From Thalassospira australica (GTDB taxonomy: Bacteria; Pseudomonadota; Alphaproteobacteria; Rhodospirillales; Thalassospiraceae): a stretch of DNA of 64,000 bases. The notes beneath the pieces were generated by a model. That model was not told the DNA's origin. It searched no databases and was given only the letters and a program-made list of their open reading frames with translations. Both the position numbers and the translations under genes were made by a program. This document shows positions 33,074 to 42,682 of this stretch, piece after piece. The stretch lies in assembly GCF_000763295.1 (NCBI RefSeq), contig NZ_JRJE01000032.1, positions 496,001-560,000 on the forward strand, read 5' to 3'. Within the stretch, counting starts at the first letter, position 1. Every line of letters starts with the position of its first letter.

Positions 33074-33706
33074 ATGAGCTTTGCTGCCTGGTTGTCGGTT
33101 GCAACCATTTGCATGCTTGGTGCGATGACGCCAGGCCCCAGTCTGGCAGTCGTGCTGCGCTATTCTGTCGGGCAATCGCGCCAAGCCGGTTTTGCCTGTG
33201 CGCTGGCCCATGGTCTTGGGATCGGTTTTTACGCCGTGATCACCATGACCGGCCTTGGTATCCTGTTTCAAACGGTGCCGACATTTCACAATGCGGTCAG
33301 CATTCTTGGCGCGCTTTATCTGATCTGGCTTGCGATCAAGGCCTGGCGCGCTGCGGCATCTGGTGCAAAGTTTGATGCCAGTGGCGCGGGCAAGGTTTCC
33401 GGTTCCGTTTTACAGGCAGCACGCGACGGGTTCATGATCGCGTTTCTCAATCCCAAGATTGCACTGTTCTTTCTGGCGCTGTTTAGTCAATTTGTTTCGC
33501 CCGAATTCGAATGGTCGGGCAAATTCTTGTTGGCCTTCACCGCTGCGGTGATTGATGCACTATGGTATTGCCTTGTTGCCATTGGTTTGTCGCACGGGGC
33601 GGTACTGCCCTGGTTGCGGGAACATTCCGCGTGGATTGAACGCTGTGTTGCCATCCTGTTTGTTTTGATCGCCCTGCGTGTCCTGTGGGGATTGGTTGCG
33701 ATATAA
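33074..33706 (+). CDS. LysE-family translocator
   Basis: This is an inner-membrane exporter (210 residues, six helices) of the LysE/RhtB superfamily, which exports amino acids or their derivatives. The N-terminal signature MTPGPSLAVVLRYSVGQSR is clear, as is FLNPKIALFFLALFSQFV in the fourth helix. AAGGAAA precedes ATG 33074. It is monocistronic, with an MFS transporter gene 119 bp further on the same strand. The substrate cannot be told; most paralogues export basic or small neutral amino acids. Confidence 0.9.
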   Translation: MSFAAWLSVATICMLGAMTPGPSLAVVLRYSVGQSRQAGFACALAHGLGIGFYAVITMTGLGILFQTVPTFHNAVSILGALYLIWLAIKAWRAAASGAKFDASGAGKVSGSVLQAARDGFMIAFLNPKIALFFLALFSQFVSPEFEWSGKFLLAFTAAVIDALWYCLVAIGLSHGAVLPWLREHSAWIERCVAILFVLIALRVLWGLVAI

Positions 33707-33825
33707 CGGATCGCGGCCCTGAACTTTTCGTGCCTTAGTCAATATTTTCTTCGCGCCACCATCGCGAAATAACACGGATCATCCTGGGTCTTTCCTATCC
33801 AGTCTGATTCAGACGGAGCCATCCG

Positions 33826-35067
33826 ATGACTGACAATTCTGCGCCAAAAGCGCATTCGCCCCAATCTACTTCCCCCCAAGAAGCCGGTCGCGGTTTTAAC
33901 CGCCTAGGCGCGCATATCGGATTTTTGCTGGCAATCTTGCTGTTGGCGGCAAACATGCGCGGCAGCATTGTCGGGCTTGGCCCGCTGGCCGAGATCATTG
34001 GCACTGATCTGTCGCTTTCGGGCACTCAGCTTGGATTGCTAACGACATTGCCGGTGTTGAGCTTTGGGGTTTTGTCGATTTTTGCACCGCGTCTGGGCCA
34101 GAAGTTTGGGCTTGAGGCAACCTTGCTGGTGATGTTGCTGTTTATCGCTGTCGGGCAGGGGCTCCGTGCCAGTGGGGCCTATGACATCATGGTGGTTGGC
34201 ACGATCATTCTCGGCGCAGCCATTGCTATTTTGAATGTTCTGACACCATCGCTGGTGCGGCGCAGTTTTCCGACCCATGTGGCACTGGTGACCGCCCTTT
34301 ACACCTTTACCATGTCCAGCGGGGCAACGATTGCAGCCTTCGTTTCCATTCCGATCCGGAATGCCGCAGATGGTGACTGGCGCTGGTCATTGGGGGTTTG
34401 GGCCGTGTTTGCGGCAATAGCCTTTGTGTGTTGGTTGCCGATGCTGCGTTATCGCCACAGGGGTGTCGCGCCTGCGCCGGTTACCAAAATATCCTTGTGG
34501 AAAAATGTTGAAGCCTGGTGGCTGGCGCTGTTTTTCGGCTGTCAGTCATTGATGTTCTATACCGGCACCGCATGGGTTGCCAAAGTCTTCATTGACCATG
34601 GTATCAGCGAGGCCGAAGCAGCAACTCTTCTGACCCTTTTTAATGTGTTTGGTATTCCGGCAGCCTTTGGCGCACCGCTGATTTATTCAAAAATCGCCAA
34701 CAAGAAACTGGCAATGCTGGTGCTGCATGTGCCGTTGATTATCGCCATTCCGGGCTTTGTCTTTGCCACAACCGAACTGCCGTATGTTTGGGCCGTGTGC
34801 ATGGGACTTGGGCAGGGCAGCATGATTAGTATTGCCCTGACACTGGTGGGGATGCGCGGCGCTGATCCGCAAACATCGGCCCGCCTGTCAGGTATGGCGC
34901 AATCGGTTGGCTATCTGTTTGCCGCCATTGGGCCGGTGCTGTTTGGCGCGCTTCATGACCTGTTGGGCGACTGGCAGGTTGCGCTTTACTTCCTGTTTGC
35001 AGTGGTTGTGGTGCAACTCGTTGCCGCGATGCGGGCCGGGTCAGCAGAAAAGATCGGCACCGTATAG
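33826..35067 (+). CDS. MFS transporter, CynX/NimT-like
   Basis: This is a twelve-helix major facilitator (413 residues) after a short polar N-terminus. The first helix is followed by NMRGSIVGLGPLAEIIGTDL, typical of the CynX/NimT (cyanate, 2-nitroimidazole) branch, and the A-loop region LAPRLG-like FAPRLGQKFGLE is present. GGAG lies upstream of ATG 33826. It is convergent with the chemoreceptor gene (58 nt between stops). It is probably a drug or small-molecule exporter; cyanate import is unlikely, as no cyanase is nearby. Confidence 0.88.
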   Translation: MTDNSAPKAHSPQSTSPQEAGRGFNRLGAHIGFLLAILLLAANMRGSIVGLGPLAEIIGTDLSLSGTQLGLLTTLPVLSFGVLSIFAPRLGQKFGLEATLLVMLLFIAVGQGLRASGAYDIMVVGTIILGAAIAILNVLTPSLVRRSFPTHVALVTALYTFTMSSGATIAAFVSIPIRNAADGDWRWSLGVWAVFAAIAFVCWLPMLRYRHRGVAPAPVTKISLWKNVEAWWLALFFGCQSLMFYTGTAWVAKVFIDHGISEAEAATLLTLFNVFGIPAAFGAPLIYSKIANKKLAMLVLHVPLIIAIPGFVFATTELPYVWAVCMGLGQGSMISIALTLVGMRGADPQTSARLSGMAQSVGYLFAAIGPVLFGALHDLLGDWQVALYFLFAVVVVQLVAAMRAGSAEKIGTV

Positions 35068-35125
35068 CGTTCGCCAATTGCATTTGACCCACCAGTTGCC
35101 CGCGCCACACCCTTAGGCGATTACG

Positions 35126-36880
35126 TCAGGTGCGGGCTTCTTCGGCAAGTTGTTTGAGGGCTGCCAAAAGATCGATGGTTGCCTTTTCCATATCGGCGAA
35201 GGCGGCTTCGGCACCGGGCATATCATTGTTTGCATAGGCTGCAAGGGCCTTGTGGCCTGCGGTATGTTGGTCTTGGTGCGGTGTGTGGACGGCACCAAAA
35301 CCCGGCAGATTTCGGAACGGTGCGCTTGCATCGCTGTCATACCATTTGCCAAACCGGCAGGCGTTCGCCGCGCCCATCTCTATTGTTGACGCATCGGTTA
35401 AACCTGCAAGAACTTCGGCTACGGATTTGAAATAGACTGCATGTTCTGCGCGCGCACTTCGGATCGTGCGATTGGGAATGTCATAGCGGACCAATTCGGA
35501 AACCTGCTGATCTATCAATGCTTCAACCTCGGTCACTGTGCCGATTGCTGATTTGATTGCGTTGACCTGACCACTGGTTTGATCGGCAATGCCGGTGATG
35601 CCCTCGCGCACGGCATCGGTTGCGCGGTTTTGCTCATCAAGGATGTTGGAAATGTCGGCAATGCGCTGGGTGGTGTCTTCCATCTTGTTGCCGATTGTAC
35701 CAATTTCACGGGCCACTTCCCCCATCACTTCCTGTCCGCGTGAAACGGCATCGGTTCCGGAATTCATGGCATCGACAATGCCCTGTGTTTCGCTCTGAAG
35801 ATTGGCGATACGGGATCGGATTTCCTCGGTTGCGCGGGCGGTTTGCTGACTGAGTGCCTTGACCTCGTTGGCGACTACGGCAAAACCTTTGCCTGCGTCC
35901 CCGGCACGAGCAGCCTCAATAGTGGCGTTTAGCGCCAAAAGATTGGTTTCCGAGGCAATGGCTTCGATCGATTCAACAATTTCGCCGATTTTCTCCGATG
36001 CGTCGGCCAAAATATCGACCCGTTTTGACGCATCGCTTACAGCATTGGCGATCTCATCCATGCTGTTAACAGCGCCATTGACGGTTTCCTGCCCGGTGCG
36101 GGTAACATTAATCGCGTCTTCGGCATTATCAGCGGCCACACGACCGTTTTCGGCAATGTGACTGATGCCTGATACCATCTGGTCGACGGCTGCCGAGATC
36201 GACTGTGCCTTGCGATCGACGTCCTCGATCACATTCATCATCCGGGCGTTGGAAATCGCACTTTCATTGATCGCAACCGACAGGTCCATGGTGCGATCAA
36301 GTTGCTGATCAGCAAATGCATTCTCGGATGCAGTGTGACGTTTGTCCGCACTGGCATCGCAATAGGCGGTCAGTGTCAATTCGATATCAAGCAGCATGAC
36401 AGATGTCAGGGCCGTGACGATCTTGGCAGCTTCACCTGCGCGCCAGCGGAACTTTACGATGATGGTTTCAATCAGTGCATCTGTCACCGCGTTATAAGTC
36501 GCAATGTACAGTTTGGGCGTGATGCCCAATTCTTCGTGTTTTTGACCAATGGCGCGCGATTGATGAACAAAATCTTCGTCAATCTTGCCATCAAACAGTT
36601 TTTGCCAGTGCTGATGCAGGGCGGCTGTCAGTGCATCCAGCGTATCGCCGGGAATGGGCGGTTGATCGGCATCGGGATTTTGGGAAATGATCTGATAAAA
36701 GGTGCTGGCACGGTTGGCAGCCCCATCATGGATGTCTTTTGAAGCCTTGCGCAGAAGGCCAAAAGTAGCGGGCAGGACGCCGTAGCGCTCCAACCGATCT
36801 TCAAGTAACGACACAGCCTGACTTTCCTTTTCCCAGAACCTGACACGGGTGTCAGGCAACTCCCGAATATGCGTATTCAC
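35126..36880 (-). CDS. Globin-coupled chemoreceptor with C-terminal CZB domain
   Basis: This is a soluble methyl-accepting chemotaxis protein (584 residues) with no membrane helix. It has three modules. A protoglobin sensor (about 15-185) shows HWQKLFDG and [20 protein letters not shown], in which His115 is the expected haem ligand, as in HemAT. A signalling domain (about 210-470) contains the conserved hairpin tip [21 protein letters not shown] chemoreceptor zinc-binding domain (about 475-575) shows CRFGKWY and the ligand set His480, Cys508, His535 and His539, with spacing close to that of E. coli DgcZ. It should sense O2 or another gas through haem and zinc or oxidants (such as HOCl) through CZB. 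No che genes are adjacent. Confidence 0.88.
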   Translation of the reverse strand: MNTHIRELPDTRVRFWEKESQAVSLLEDRLERYGVLPATFGLLRKASKDIHDGAANRASTFYQIISQNPDADQPPIPGDTLDALTAALHQHWQKLFDGKIDEDFVHQSRAIGQKHEELGITPKLYIATYNAVTDALIETIIVKFRWRAGEAAKIVTALTSVMLLDIELTLTAYCDASADKRHTASENAFADQQLDRTMDLSVAINESAISNARMMNVIEDVDRKAQSISAAVDQMVSGISHIAENGRVAADNAEDAINVTRTGQETVNGAVNSMDEIANAVSDASKRVDILADASEKIGEIVESIEAIASETNLLALNATIEAARAGDAGKGFAVVANEVKALSQQTARATEEIRSRIANLQSETQGIVDAMNSGTDAVSRGQEVMGEVAREIGTIGNKMEDTTQRIADISNILDEQNRATDAVREGITGIADQTSGQVNAIKSAIGTVTEVEALIDQQVSELVRYDIPNRTIRSARAEHAVYFKSVAEVLAGLTDASTIEMGAANACRFGKWYDSDASAPFRNLPGFGAVHTPHQDQHTAGHKALAAYANNDMPGAEAAFADMEKATIDLLAALKQLAEEART

Positions 36881-37189
36881 AGTTATTTTTCTATTTGGGG
36901 ATTATGTACCGTCATTTGGCAAAAATCCGAATACGGGAACTTTAGGGTTGTGTGTTTCAATCGGCAATAAAATTCCCAGCCCTCAAGAATAGTATTTGAT
37001 CGTCATCAGTCATTTAGCGTGAAATCCGGTGCATGCGATTCACGGTCAGGGCCCAACCCGTTCGTACTTAGAATCACCTTTGTTTTGAGGCACTGGCGTC
37101 ACGTCATAACTGACGTAAAGCAACATGCGCGAGACATCATAAACAGCGGGTGATCGGGTCTTTCAGGAATATTTCCGGAAACTCTGCGC
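36881..37189. other. Divergent control region, no gene seen
   Basis: This stretch lies between the chemoreceptor and the haem operon promoter. It holds an inverted repeat ACGTCA-TAAC-TGACGT at 37101-37116 and AT-rich sequence close to the chemoreceptor start. No reading frame with a credible SD is visible. Confidence 0.4.
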
Positions 37190-37218
37190 TTGACTTGCAT
37201 TCTTAACAAAACTATAGG
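37190..37218 (+). promoter_or_regulatory. Sigma-70-type promoter of the haem-uptake operon
   Basis: TTGACT (37190-37195), a 17-bp spacer and TATAGG (37213-37218): a good match to the -35 and -10 boxes. The predicted start is near 37225, about 40 nt before hemP. Confidence 0.65.
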
Positions 37219-37245
37219 AATGCAAATCATTATTAATAACAATCA
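37219..37245. promoter_or_regulatory. Candidate iron-responsive operator (Fur/Irr/RirA type)
   Basis: An AT-rich stretch (AATGCAAATCATTATTAATA and on to AACAATC) covers the predicted transcription start of the haem operon, where iron repressors bind. It resembles but does not closely match the classical Fur box, and in alphaproteobacteria Irr or RirA are alternatives. Confidence 0.45.
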
Positions 37246-37263
37246 TCCAGCAAGGAGTTTGCG

Positions 37264-37431
37264 ATGCATGACATCGCACCAAAGCCGGACTCGTCGGGGA
37301 AGTTCGATCCGGTCAAACAGATACATTTGCAGGATCTGATGGGGAATGACCGCGAAGTCATCATTATTCATCAAGGGGAAGAATATCGACTGCGTCTGAC
37401 CTCAAACAACAAACTGATCCTGACCAAATAG
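37264..37431 (+). CDS. hemP: Hemin uptake protein HemP/HmuP
   Basis: This small protein (55 residues) is recognised by its C-terminal half: IHLQDLMGNDREVIIIHQGE followed by YRLRLTSNNKLILTK, the HemP signature. HemP/HmuP proteins are needed for expression of the haem receptor gene in several alpha- and betaproteobacteria. AGGAG lies 8 nt before ATG 37264. It is the first gene of the haem operon, just downstream of the promoter and iron-box-like element and 117 nt ahead of the receptor gene. Confidence 0.88.
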   Translation: MHDIAPKPDSSGKFDPVKQIHLQDLMGNDREVIIIHQGEEYRLRLTSNNKLILTK

Positions 37432-37548
37432 GGCGTTTGAACGCCTGTCTCACAAATCAATCCGTTGCCAGCCAGCGCGCCAGTGCCCTGCACAAGCCAG
37501 CCAGCCAGCCGAAATCGGTCAAAAAAGCTGCCTTACAGGGGAATCATT

Positions 37549-39603
37549 ATGGTTCGAAACACTTCTGTGCGCCTTCTTCTGGCGACAGTTTCCACACTCG
37601 CGCTTGGTGCTGCGGCACATGCCCAGGATACGTCATCACAACCGGAAAGCGGTATCGAAGCCGCCGAAACTTCCGAAACAAACGTGCTTGAAACGGCTGC
37701 TGTTCTTGATGCCATCACGGTGACAGCAAGCAAAGTCGAAACCTCGGTCATTGATGCGCCGGCCTCTATTTCCATTGTCGATGATGAAGAGCTGGATCGT
37801 TATCAGCCTGAGAACCTTGGGGATATTTTACGCGGCCTTCCGGGTGTCGATACATCTGGTGGTCCGCGCAGCACAGCCCAGGTGCCAACCATTCGTGGTT
37901 TGACGGACGACCGTGTGGTGATTCGTGTTGATGGTGCCCGTGCAAACTTCAACTCTGGTCATAAGGGCGGTCTGTTTCTCGATCCGGAAGTTCTCAAACA
38001 GGTTGAAGTATTTCGCGGGCCGGCATCGACCATGCAGGGTACGGGGGCACTTGGCGGTGTGCTGGTGCTTGAAACAGTTACGGCTGAAGACATGCTCGAA
38101 GATGGTGCGCGCGTCGGTGCGCGGGTCAAAAGCGGTTATGCATCAGTTGACAGCGCTTTGACATTGAACTCTATGGCCTATGCCAAGCCGACGGATGGAT
38201 CGGATGTTCTGGTATCGCTGTCACATAAAAACAGCGGTAACTATGAAACCGGCGATGGCCTGAAAGAAGAATACACTGACGACAACTACATCAATGGCCT
38301 GTTCAAGGGGTCGGTTGATGTTGGTGATACCGGTAATATTCATCTGTCCCTGCAGCGTTATGCTGACCACCACATCCTGCCCACCTCGCCTGATAGTGCG
38401 ATCGGTTCGACGACAGTGATCGTAAAGCGTAAAACCAGACAAACCACCGGTGTGCTTGGTTTTGACTACTATTCCGACAGTTCCGATCTGATTGATGCCA
38501 ATGTCAATGTCTATGGCATGAACACGAACCTGCGTGAAAGTCGGCTTAGTGCGGCGCGTTTCGATGAACGTGATCTTCTGACGTTGGGTGTGGACGGTAG
38601 CAATACCGCCCATTTTGCGCTCGGCGAAAGTGATCTTGCCGTTACTTTTGGCGGTGAAGTTTTCAAAGACAGTCAGGAAGGACGTCGTGACGGGGCGCCG
38701 ACCCCGGGGTTGTATCCGGATGCCGATATGCTGATCTCGGGCTTTTATATCGACAATCAGTTTGATGTTACCGATGCGCTTCAACTGACGGCAGGTGTTC
38801 GTTATGACAGTTTTGATCTGTCATCAAGCGGTGGGCAAAACCGCACAGACGAGGCGCTGTCGCCGCGGTTCTCTGCAAGTTACCGCGTGACATCCTGGAT
38901 GCAACCGTATGTCAGCTATGCCGAAGCGTTCAACGCGCCGTCACTGACCCAACTTTACAATGACGGCATTCATTTTGGCGCCAACAACTTCGTGCCGAAC
39001 CCCAACCTTGACGCGGAAAAAGCCAAGACATGGGAATTTGGTACGAACTTCAAGGCTGATCAGCTCTTTACCAACCGCGATAGTCTGCGGGCGAAAGTCG
39101 CGATCTTCCAAAACGAAATCACTGATTACATCGAACAAAGTGTCACCGGTGGTTTCTCTGGAACCACGACCAGCAGCAATCTGCCAGAAGCCGAAATCAA
39201 GGGTTTTGAGGCGGACATCAATTACGACACAGGTGTGGTCTTTGCCGGGGTGGCGGGGTCGATCCTGCGTGGTGAAAATAGCGAAACCGGCGAAAACCTG
39301 TCGAACATTCAGGGCGATAAACTGAGCCTGTCGGGCGGATATCGTCTGATGGATTACGGTCTTGAACTGGGCGGGCGTGCCACCATGGTTGCCGGTCAGG
39401 ACCGGGTTCCCGACGATACGGCAAAGCGCGGTGGCTATAACCGGATTGATCTGTTCGCCCGTTGGGATGCAGACGAATATGTCGAAGGTCTTGATGTCAA
39501 CTTTGGCATCGACAATCTGCTCGACCAGACCTACCGCACCAGCGATGCGATCATCTATGAGCCGGGTCGCAATTTCAAAATTTCCGCAAGCATGAAATTC
39601 TAA
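37549..39603 (+). CDS. TonB-dependent haem/haemoglobin receptor
   Basis: This is the outer-membrane haem receptor (684 residues). It has a Sec signal peptide (ending AAAHAQ), a TonB box near ITVTASKVET, a plug domain with LRGLPGVDTSGGP and EVFRGPASTMQGTGALGG, and a 22-strand barrel ending in Phe. The haem-receptor signature is present: YAEAFNAPSLTQLYNDG followed by a His in GIHFGANNF and NPNLDAEKA, which correspond to the FRAP and NPNL boxes. ATG 37549 has CAGGGG upstream; a longer in-frame start at 37465 lacks an SD. The symbol could be hmuR or hutA. Confidence 0.92.
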   Translation: MVRNTSVRLLLATVSTLALGAAAHAQDTSSQPESGIEAAETSETNVLETAAVLDAITVTASKVETSVIDAPASISIVDDEELDRYQPENLGDILRGLPGVDTSGGPRSTAQVPTIRGLTDDRVVIRVDGARANFNSGHKGGLFLDPEVLKQVEVFRGPASTMQGTGALGGVLVLETVTAEDMLEDGARVGARVKSGYASVDSALTLNSMAYAKPTDGSDVLVSLSHKNSGNYETGDGLKEEYTDDNYINGLFKGSVDVGDTGNIHLSLQRYADHHILPTSPDSAIGSTTVIVKRKTRQTTGVLGFDYYSDSSDLIDANVNVYGMNTNLRESRLSAARFDERDLLTLGVDGSNTAHFALGESDLAVTFGGEVFKDSQEGRRDGAPTPGLYPDADMLISGFYIDNQFDVTDALQLTAGVRYDSFDLSSSGGQNRTDEALSPRFSASYRVTSWMQPYVSYAEAFNAPSLTQLYNDGIHFGANNFVPNPNLDAEKAKTWEFGTNFKADQLFTNRDSLRAKVAIFQNEITDYIEQSVTGGFSGTTTSSNLPEAEIKGFEADINYDTGVVFAGVAGSILRGENSETGENLSNIQGDKLSLSGGYRLMDYGLELGGRATMVAGQDRVPDDTAKRGGYNRIDLFARWDADEYVEGLDVNFGIDNLLDQTYRTSDAIIYEPGRNFKISASMKF

Positions 39604-39611
39604 TGTCACGG

Positions 39612-39644
39612 GATCAGACGATGCAGCACCTGCATCGTCTGATC
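39612..39644 (+). other. Long perfect intercistronic hairpin between receptor gene and hmuS
   Basis: The 15-bp arms GATCAGACGATGCAG and CTGCATCGTCTGATC are perfectly complementary with a 3-nt loop, 8 nt after the receptor stop. No T-run follows; the hmuS SD (AGGAGG) starts 4-5 nt after the stem. It could protect the receptor message from 3' decay or lower hmuS translation. Confidence 0.7.
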
Positions 39645-39665
39645 TTACAGGAGGTATAAAACGCC

Positions 39666-40739
39666 ATGAATGAAAACAATTTCAAAAATGCCACTGAAGC
39701 ATGGATCGCCTTTGCCGCAGGCAATGCCAAAGGATATGCCGTTGATATCGCCGCCGAACTGTCCCTGACCGAAGGGGAACTGGTTGCGGCGGGGATCGGA
39801 ACCAATGTGGTGCGCCTTGATGCCGACTGGAATGATTTTATTCCCCGTCTGGAAGAACTGGGCCAGGTTAAGATCCTGACGCGCAATCCAAGTGTCGTGC
39901 ATGAAAAAATCGGTACTTTCGGCAAGGTCAGCATCAATGGCGAAATGGGTCTGGTGTTAAACCACGATGTTGACTTGCGTCTGTTCCTTGGTCGTTGGGG
40001 GCATTGTTTTGCGGTTGAAACCCACAATCCACATGCAGGCCGTCGTCGTAGTTTCCAGATCTTTGATCATGACGGTCGGGCCATACACAAAATTTTCCTG
40101 ACCGATCAATCCGATGAAGCTGGTTATGACCGTTTGATCAATGATTTCCGTGCCGATAACCAGTCACCGGGGATTGAGGTGTTGCCGCCACTGCCAAAGG
40201 CCGTCACCGTTGCCGATGATCAGGTCGACGTTGAAAGTCTGCGTGCGCATTGGCGCCGAATGACAGATGTGCATCAATACCACGGCTTGCTGAAGGACTT
40301 TAACGTCACCCGCCAGCAGGGCATGCGCCTTGCCGGGCCGGAATTTGCCGAGCGACTTGATATTGATGCGCTGAAAATTCTTCTGGGAAAAGCATCCCAA
40401 CGCGATATTTCCATCATGGTGTTTGTCGGCAACAGCGGCGCCATCCAGATTCATACCGGACCCATCGAAACCATTCGTGAAATGGGTAACTGGATCAACA
40501 TCATGGATCCCACTTTCACGCTGCATTTACGTATGGATCAGATTGCCGAAGCATGGATTGTACGTAAACCGATCCGTGAAGGTGTTGTTACCACGGTTGA
40601 GCTTTATGACGCTGATCTGAACAATTTTGCGATCTTCTGCGGAGAACGCAAACGCAAGGATCCGGAAAACCCCGACTGGCAGAAGCTGGCAGAAAGCTTG
40701 CCGCGTCTTGGGGCCGCAGTACAAGCGGTTGCGGAGTAA
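39666..40739 (+). CDS. hmuS: Hemin-degrading/haem-trafficking factor HmuS/HemS
   Basis: This is a cytoplasmic haem-binding protein (357 residues) made of two similar halves, as in HemS, HmuS and ChuS. It accepts haem from the importer and delivers or degrades it. The first half starts LTEGELVAAGIGTNVVRLDAD and the second LRAHWRRMTDVHQYHGLLKD; the KIGTFGKVSINGEMGLVLN and IQIHTGPIETIREMGNWIN blocks are characteristic. AGGAGG lies 10 nt before ATG 39666. hmuT follows after 3 nt. Confidence 0.93.
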   Translation: MNENNFKNATEAWIAFAAGNAKGYAVDIAAELSLTEGELVAAGIGTNVVRLDADWNDFIPRLEELGQVKILTRNPSVVHEKIGTFGKVSINGEMGLVLNHDVDLRLFLGRWGHCFAVETHNPHAGRRRSFQIFDHDGRAIHKIFLTDQSDEAGYDRLINDFRADNQSPGIEVLPPLPKAVTVADDQVDVESLRAHWRRMTDVHQYHGLLKDFNVTRQQGMRLAGPEFAERLDIDALKILLGKASQRDISIMVFVGNSGAIQIHTGPIETIREMGNWINIMDPTFTLHLRMDQIAEAWIVRKPIREGVVTTVELYDADLNNFAIFCGERKRKDPENPDWQKLAESLPRLGAAVQAVAE

Positions 40740-40742
40740 CAC

Positions 40743-41600
40743 ATGCGCTATTTTATTGGGTTTGTCTTTGCAGTTATCGGTTTTATCGGGTTGTGCATGC
40801 CCGCCTTTGCCGATGGGTATCCCAAGCGTGTTGTGACGGTCGGTGCACCGGCGACCGAGATCGTCTTTGCGCTTGGTGCAGGGCACAACGTGATTGCGAC
40901 CGATACAACCAGCACCCGGCCCGAACCGGTGCCCTCGCTGCCAAAGGTTGGCTATATGCGAAATCTGGCATCCGAAGGCATCATCAGCCTGAAACCGGAC
41001 CTGATCATTGCTGTGGAAAAATCCGGGCCGGATGTTGTGTTAAAGGAACTTGCGGACCTTGGCATTCCGATTGTTACGCTGCCATCCCTTGCAAGGATGG
41101 CAAATTTGCCCGATGCGATTGCACTTGTTGGTGAGGCCCTGGGGCGGACCAAAGAGGCTGATGCACTTGCACAAAAGGTCCGTGATGACATTGCCCGATT
41201 GGGGACATTGGCCGAGGCCGGCAGTCCGAGCATCATCTTTTTGATGGCGGTTGGTCATGGCAGGCCGCTTTCGGCCGGAAGCCATACAACGGCAGCCGAG
41301 ATCATCGAGCTGATCGGTGGGAGGAACCCGATGGCAACCTTTGACGGGTTCAAGCCGGTTTCACCGGAAATCATCGCGGCGGATCAGTCCGATTACGTTT
41401 TGGTATCTCAGTCGACCGTTGATCATTATGGCGGGTTGGAAGGCCTGAAAACTGACCCGATACTGGGGTTGAACAAGGCCGTGGCCAAGGGCAAGGTCCT
41501 GACGGTTTCGTCTTCCACTATCCTTGGATTCGGGCCGCAATCGGCGTCTGAAATCCGTGATGTGGCGGCCTCCCTTCATCAGCAAGAACAAGGTAAGTGA
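40743..41600 (+). CDS. hmuT: Hemin ABC transporter substrate-binding protein HmuT
   Basis: This is the periplasmic haem-binding protein (285 residues) with a Sec signal peptide (about residues 1-21, ending PAFA). The fold is that of the class III (BtuF-like) binding proteins, with the conserved start RVVTVGAPATEIVFALGAG, KVGYMRNLASEGIISLKPDL and the second-lobe GGRNPMATFDGFKPVSPE. The conserved Tyr of the motif GYMR is the expected haem ligand. It starts 3 nt after hmuS and its stop overlaps the permease GTG, showing tight coupling. Confidence 0.92.
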   Translation: MRYFIGFVFAVIGFIGLCMPAFADGYPKRVVTVGAPATEIVFALGAGHNVIATDTTSTRPEPVPSLPKVGYMRNLASEGIISLKPDLIIAVEKSGPDVVLKELADLGIPIVTLPSLARMANLPDAIALVGEALGRTKEADALAQKVRDDIARLGTLAEAGSPSIIFLMAVGHGRPLSAGSHTTAAEIIELIGGRNPMATFDGFKPVSPEIIAADQSDYVLVSQSTVDHYGGLEGLKTDPILGLNKAVAKGKVLTVSSSTILGFGPQSASEIRDVAASLHQQEQGK

Positions 41601-42682
41601 AGACCGTGAAGCAGGTGGCAACATCGCTTCGGCAATTTGGGCAGATCAATCGTCGTGTTTGGTCTCTTGTCCTTTTGCTGCTGGTACTGGTTTTGGTGAC
41701 CGTGATGTCGCTGGGGACGGGGGGTGCACATATTGCTTTGGGGGATGTTATTGTGCATATCGCCCAGCGCATCGGTCTTTCCGGAAGCGGGATTGATGCC
41801 TTTGACGGGCGCATTCTTGATACCTTGCGCCTGCCGCGGATCCTTCGGGCAATCGTGATTGGCGGTGGGCTTGGCCTTGCCGGGGCGGTGATGCAAAGCC
41901 TGTTTCGCAATCCGATTGCCGATCCGGGCATCATCGGCGTATCGGCCAGTGCTGCATTTGGTGCTGTGGCGATGATTGTTTCAGGCCACATCATTCTGGG
42001 TAGTTTTTATCCGACAATCGGGCCATATGGTGTTCCGGTGGCGGCTTTTGCCGGTGCTGTAATTGCAACGGCGTTCATTCGCATATTATCGCGTCAGGAT
42101 GGCCAAACCGATGCTGCCATCATGTTGTTGATCGGGGTGGCGATCAATGCGATGGCCTTTGCCGGTGTTGGTGTCTTTACCTATATGGCCGATGATGCCC
42201 AGTTACGCAGTCTGACATTCTGGCAGATGGGGGCCCTGGCAGGAAATGGGCCGACTGATACCCCGGCCCTGATCATTATGGTGCTAGGCATTGCCTATCT
42301 CATGAGTTTGGGATCGCCGCTTAACCTGTTTTTGCTGGGGGAGGCCGAAGCACGCCATCTTGGTGTTGAAGTTGAACACCTCAAGCGTCGGGCAACGGTT
42401 GCCACAGCACTGGTGGTCGGGGCGGCTGTGGCGGTGTCGGGGATCATTGGTTTTGTCGGACTTGTGGCCCCGCATCTGGTGCGGTTGGTGACCGGGCCGG
42501 ATAATCGTTATGTACTGCCAGCTTCGGCAATTTGCGGGGCGATCATGCTGACCGGGGCTGATGCCGTGGCGCGGATCATTGTTCTTCCGGCAGAACTGCC
42601 GATTGGTCTGGTGACCGGGATTATTGGCGGGCCGTTTTTCCTTGGATTGTTGATGCGCGAAAAGAAAAGGCGTCGGCTATGA
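41597..42682 (+). CDS. hmuU: Hemin ABC transporter permease HmuU
   Basis: This is a BtuC-type permease (361 residues, about ten helices). Typical stretches are RLPRILRAIVIGGGLGLAGA, MQSLFRNPIADPGIIGVS, GALAGNGPTD and the coupling-loop region EAEARHLGVEVEHLKRRA. VAVSGIIGFVGLVAPHLVRL near the C-terminus is the second hallmark. GTG 41597 overlaps the hmuT stop; the SD (AAGG) is only 3 nt away, so GTG 41606 is an alternative start. Its stop overlaps the ATPase ATG (ATGA). Confidence 0.92.
   Translation: MKTVKQVATSLRQFGQINRRVWSLVLLLLVLVLVTVMSLGTGGAHIALGDVIVHIAQRIGLSGSGIDAFDGRILDTLRLPRILRAIVIGGGLGLAGAVMQSLFRNPIADPGIIGVSASAAFGAVAMIVSGHIILGSFYPTIGPYGVPVAAFAGAVIATAFIRILSRQDGQTDAAIMLLIGVAINAMAFAGVGVFTYMADDAQLRSLTFWQMGALAGNGPTDTPALIIMVLGIAYLMSLGSPLNLFLLGEAEARHLGVEVEHLKRRATVATALVVGAAVAVSGIIGFVGLVAPHLVRLVTGPDNRYVLPASAICGAIMLTGADAVARIIVLPAELPIGLVTGIIGGPFFLGLLMREKKRRRL

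Noticed and set aside
37101-37116. ACGTCA-TAAC-TGACGT inverted repeat as a further MerR-regulon site
   Set aside because: It lacks the GTTAAC core shared by the four regulon sites, and neither flanking gene is linked to fatty acids.
37465-37548. Extended N-terminus of the haem receptor from 37465
   Set aside because: It would bury the signal peptide, has no SD and contains an AGCCAGC repeat; ATG 37549 has an SD and a clean signal sequence.
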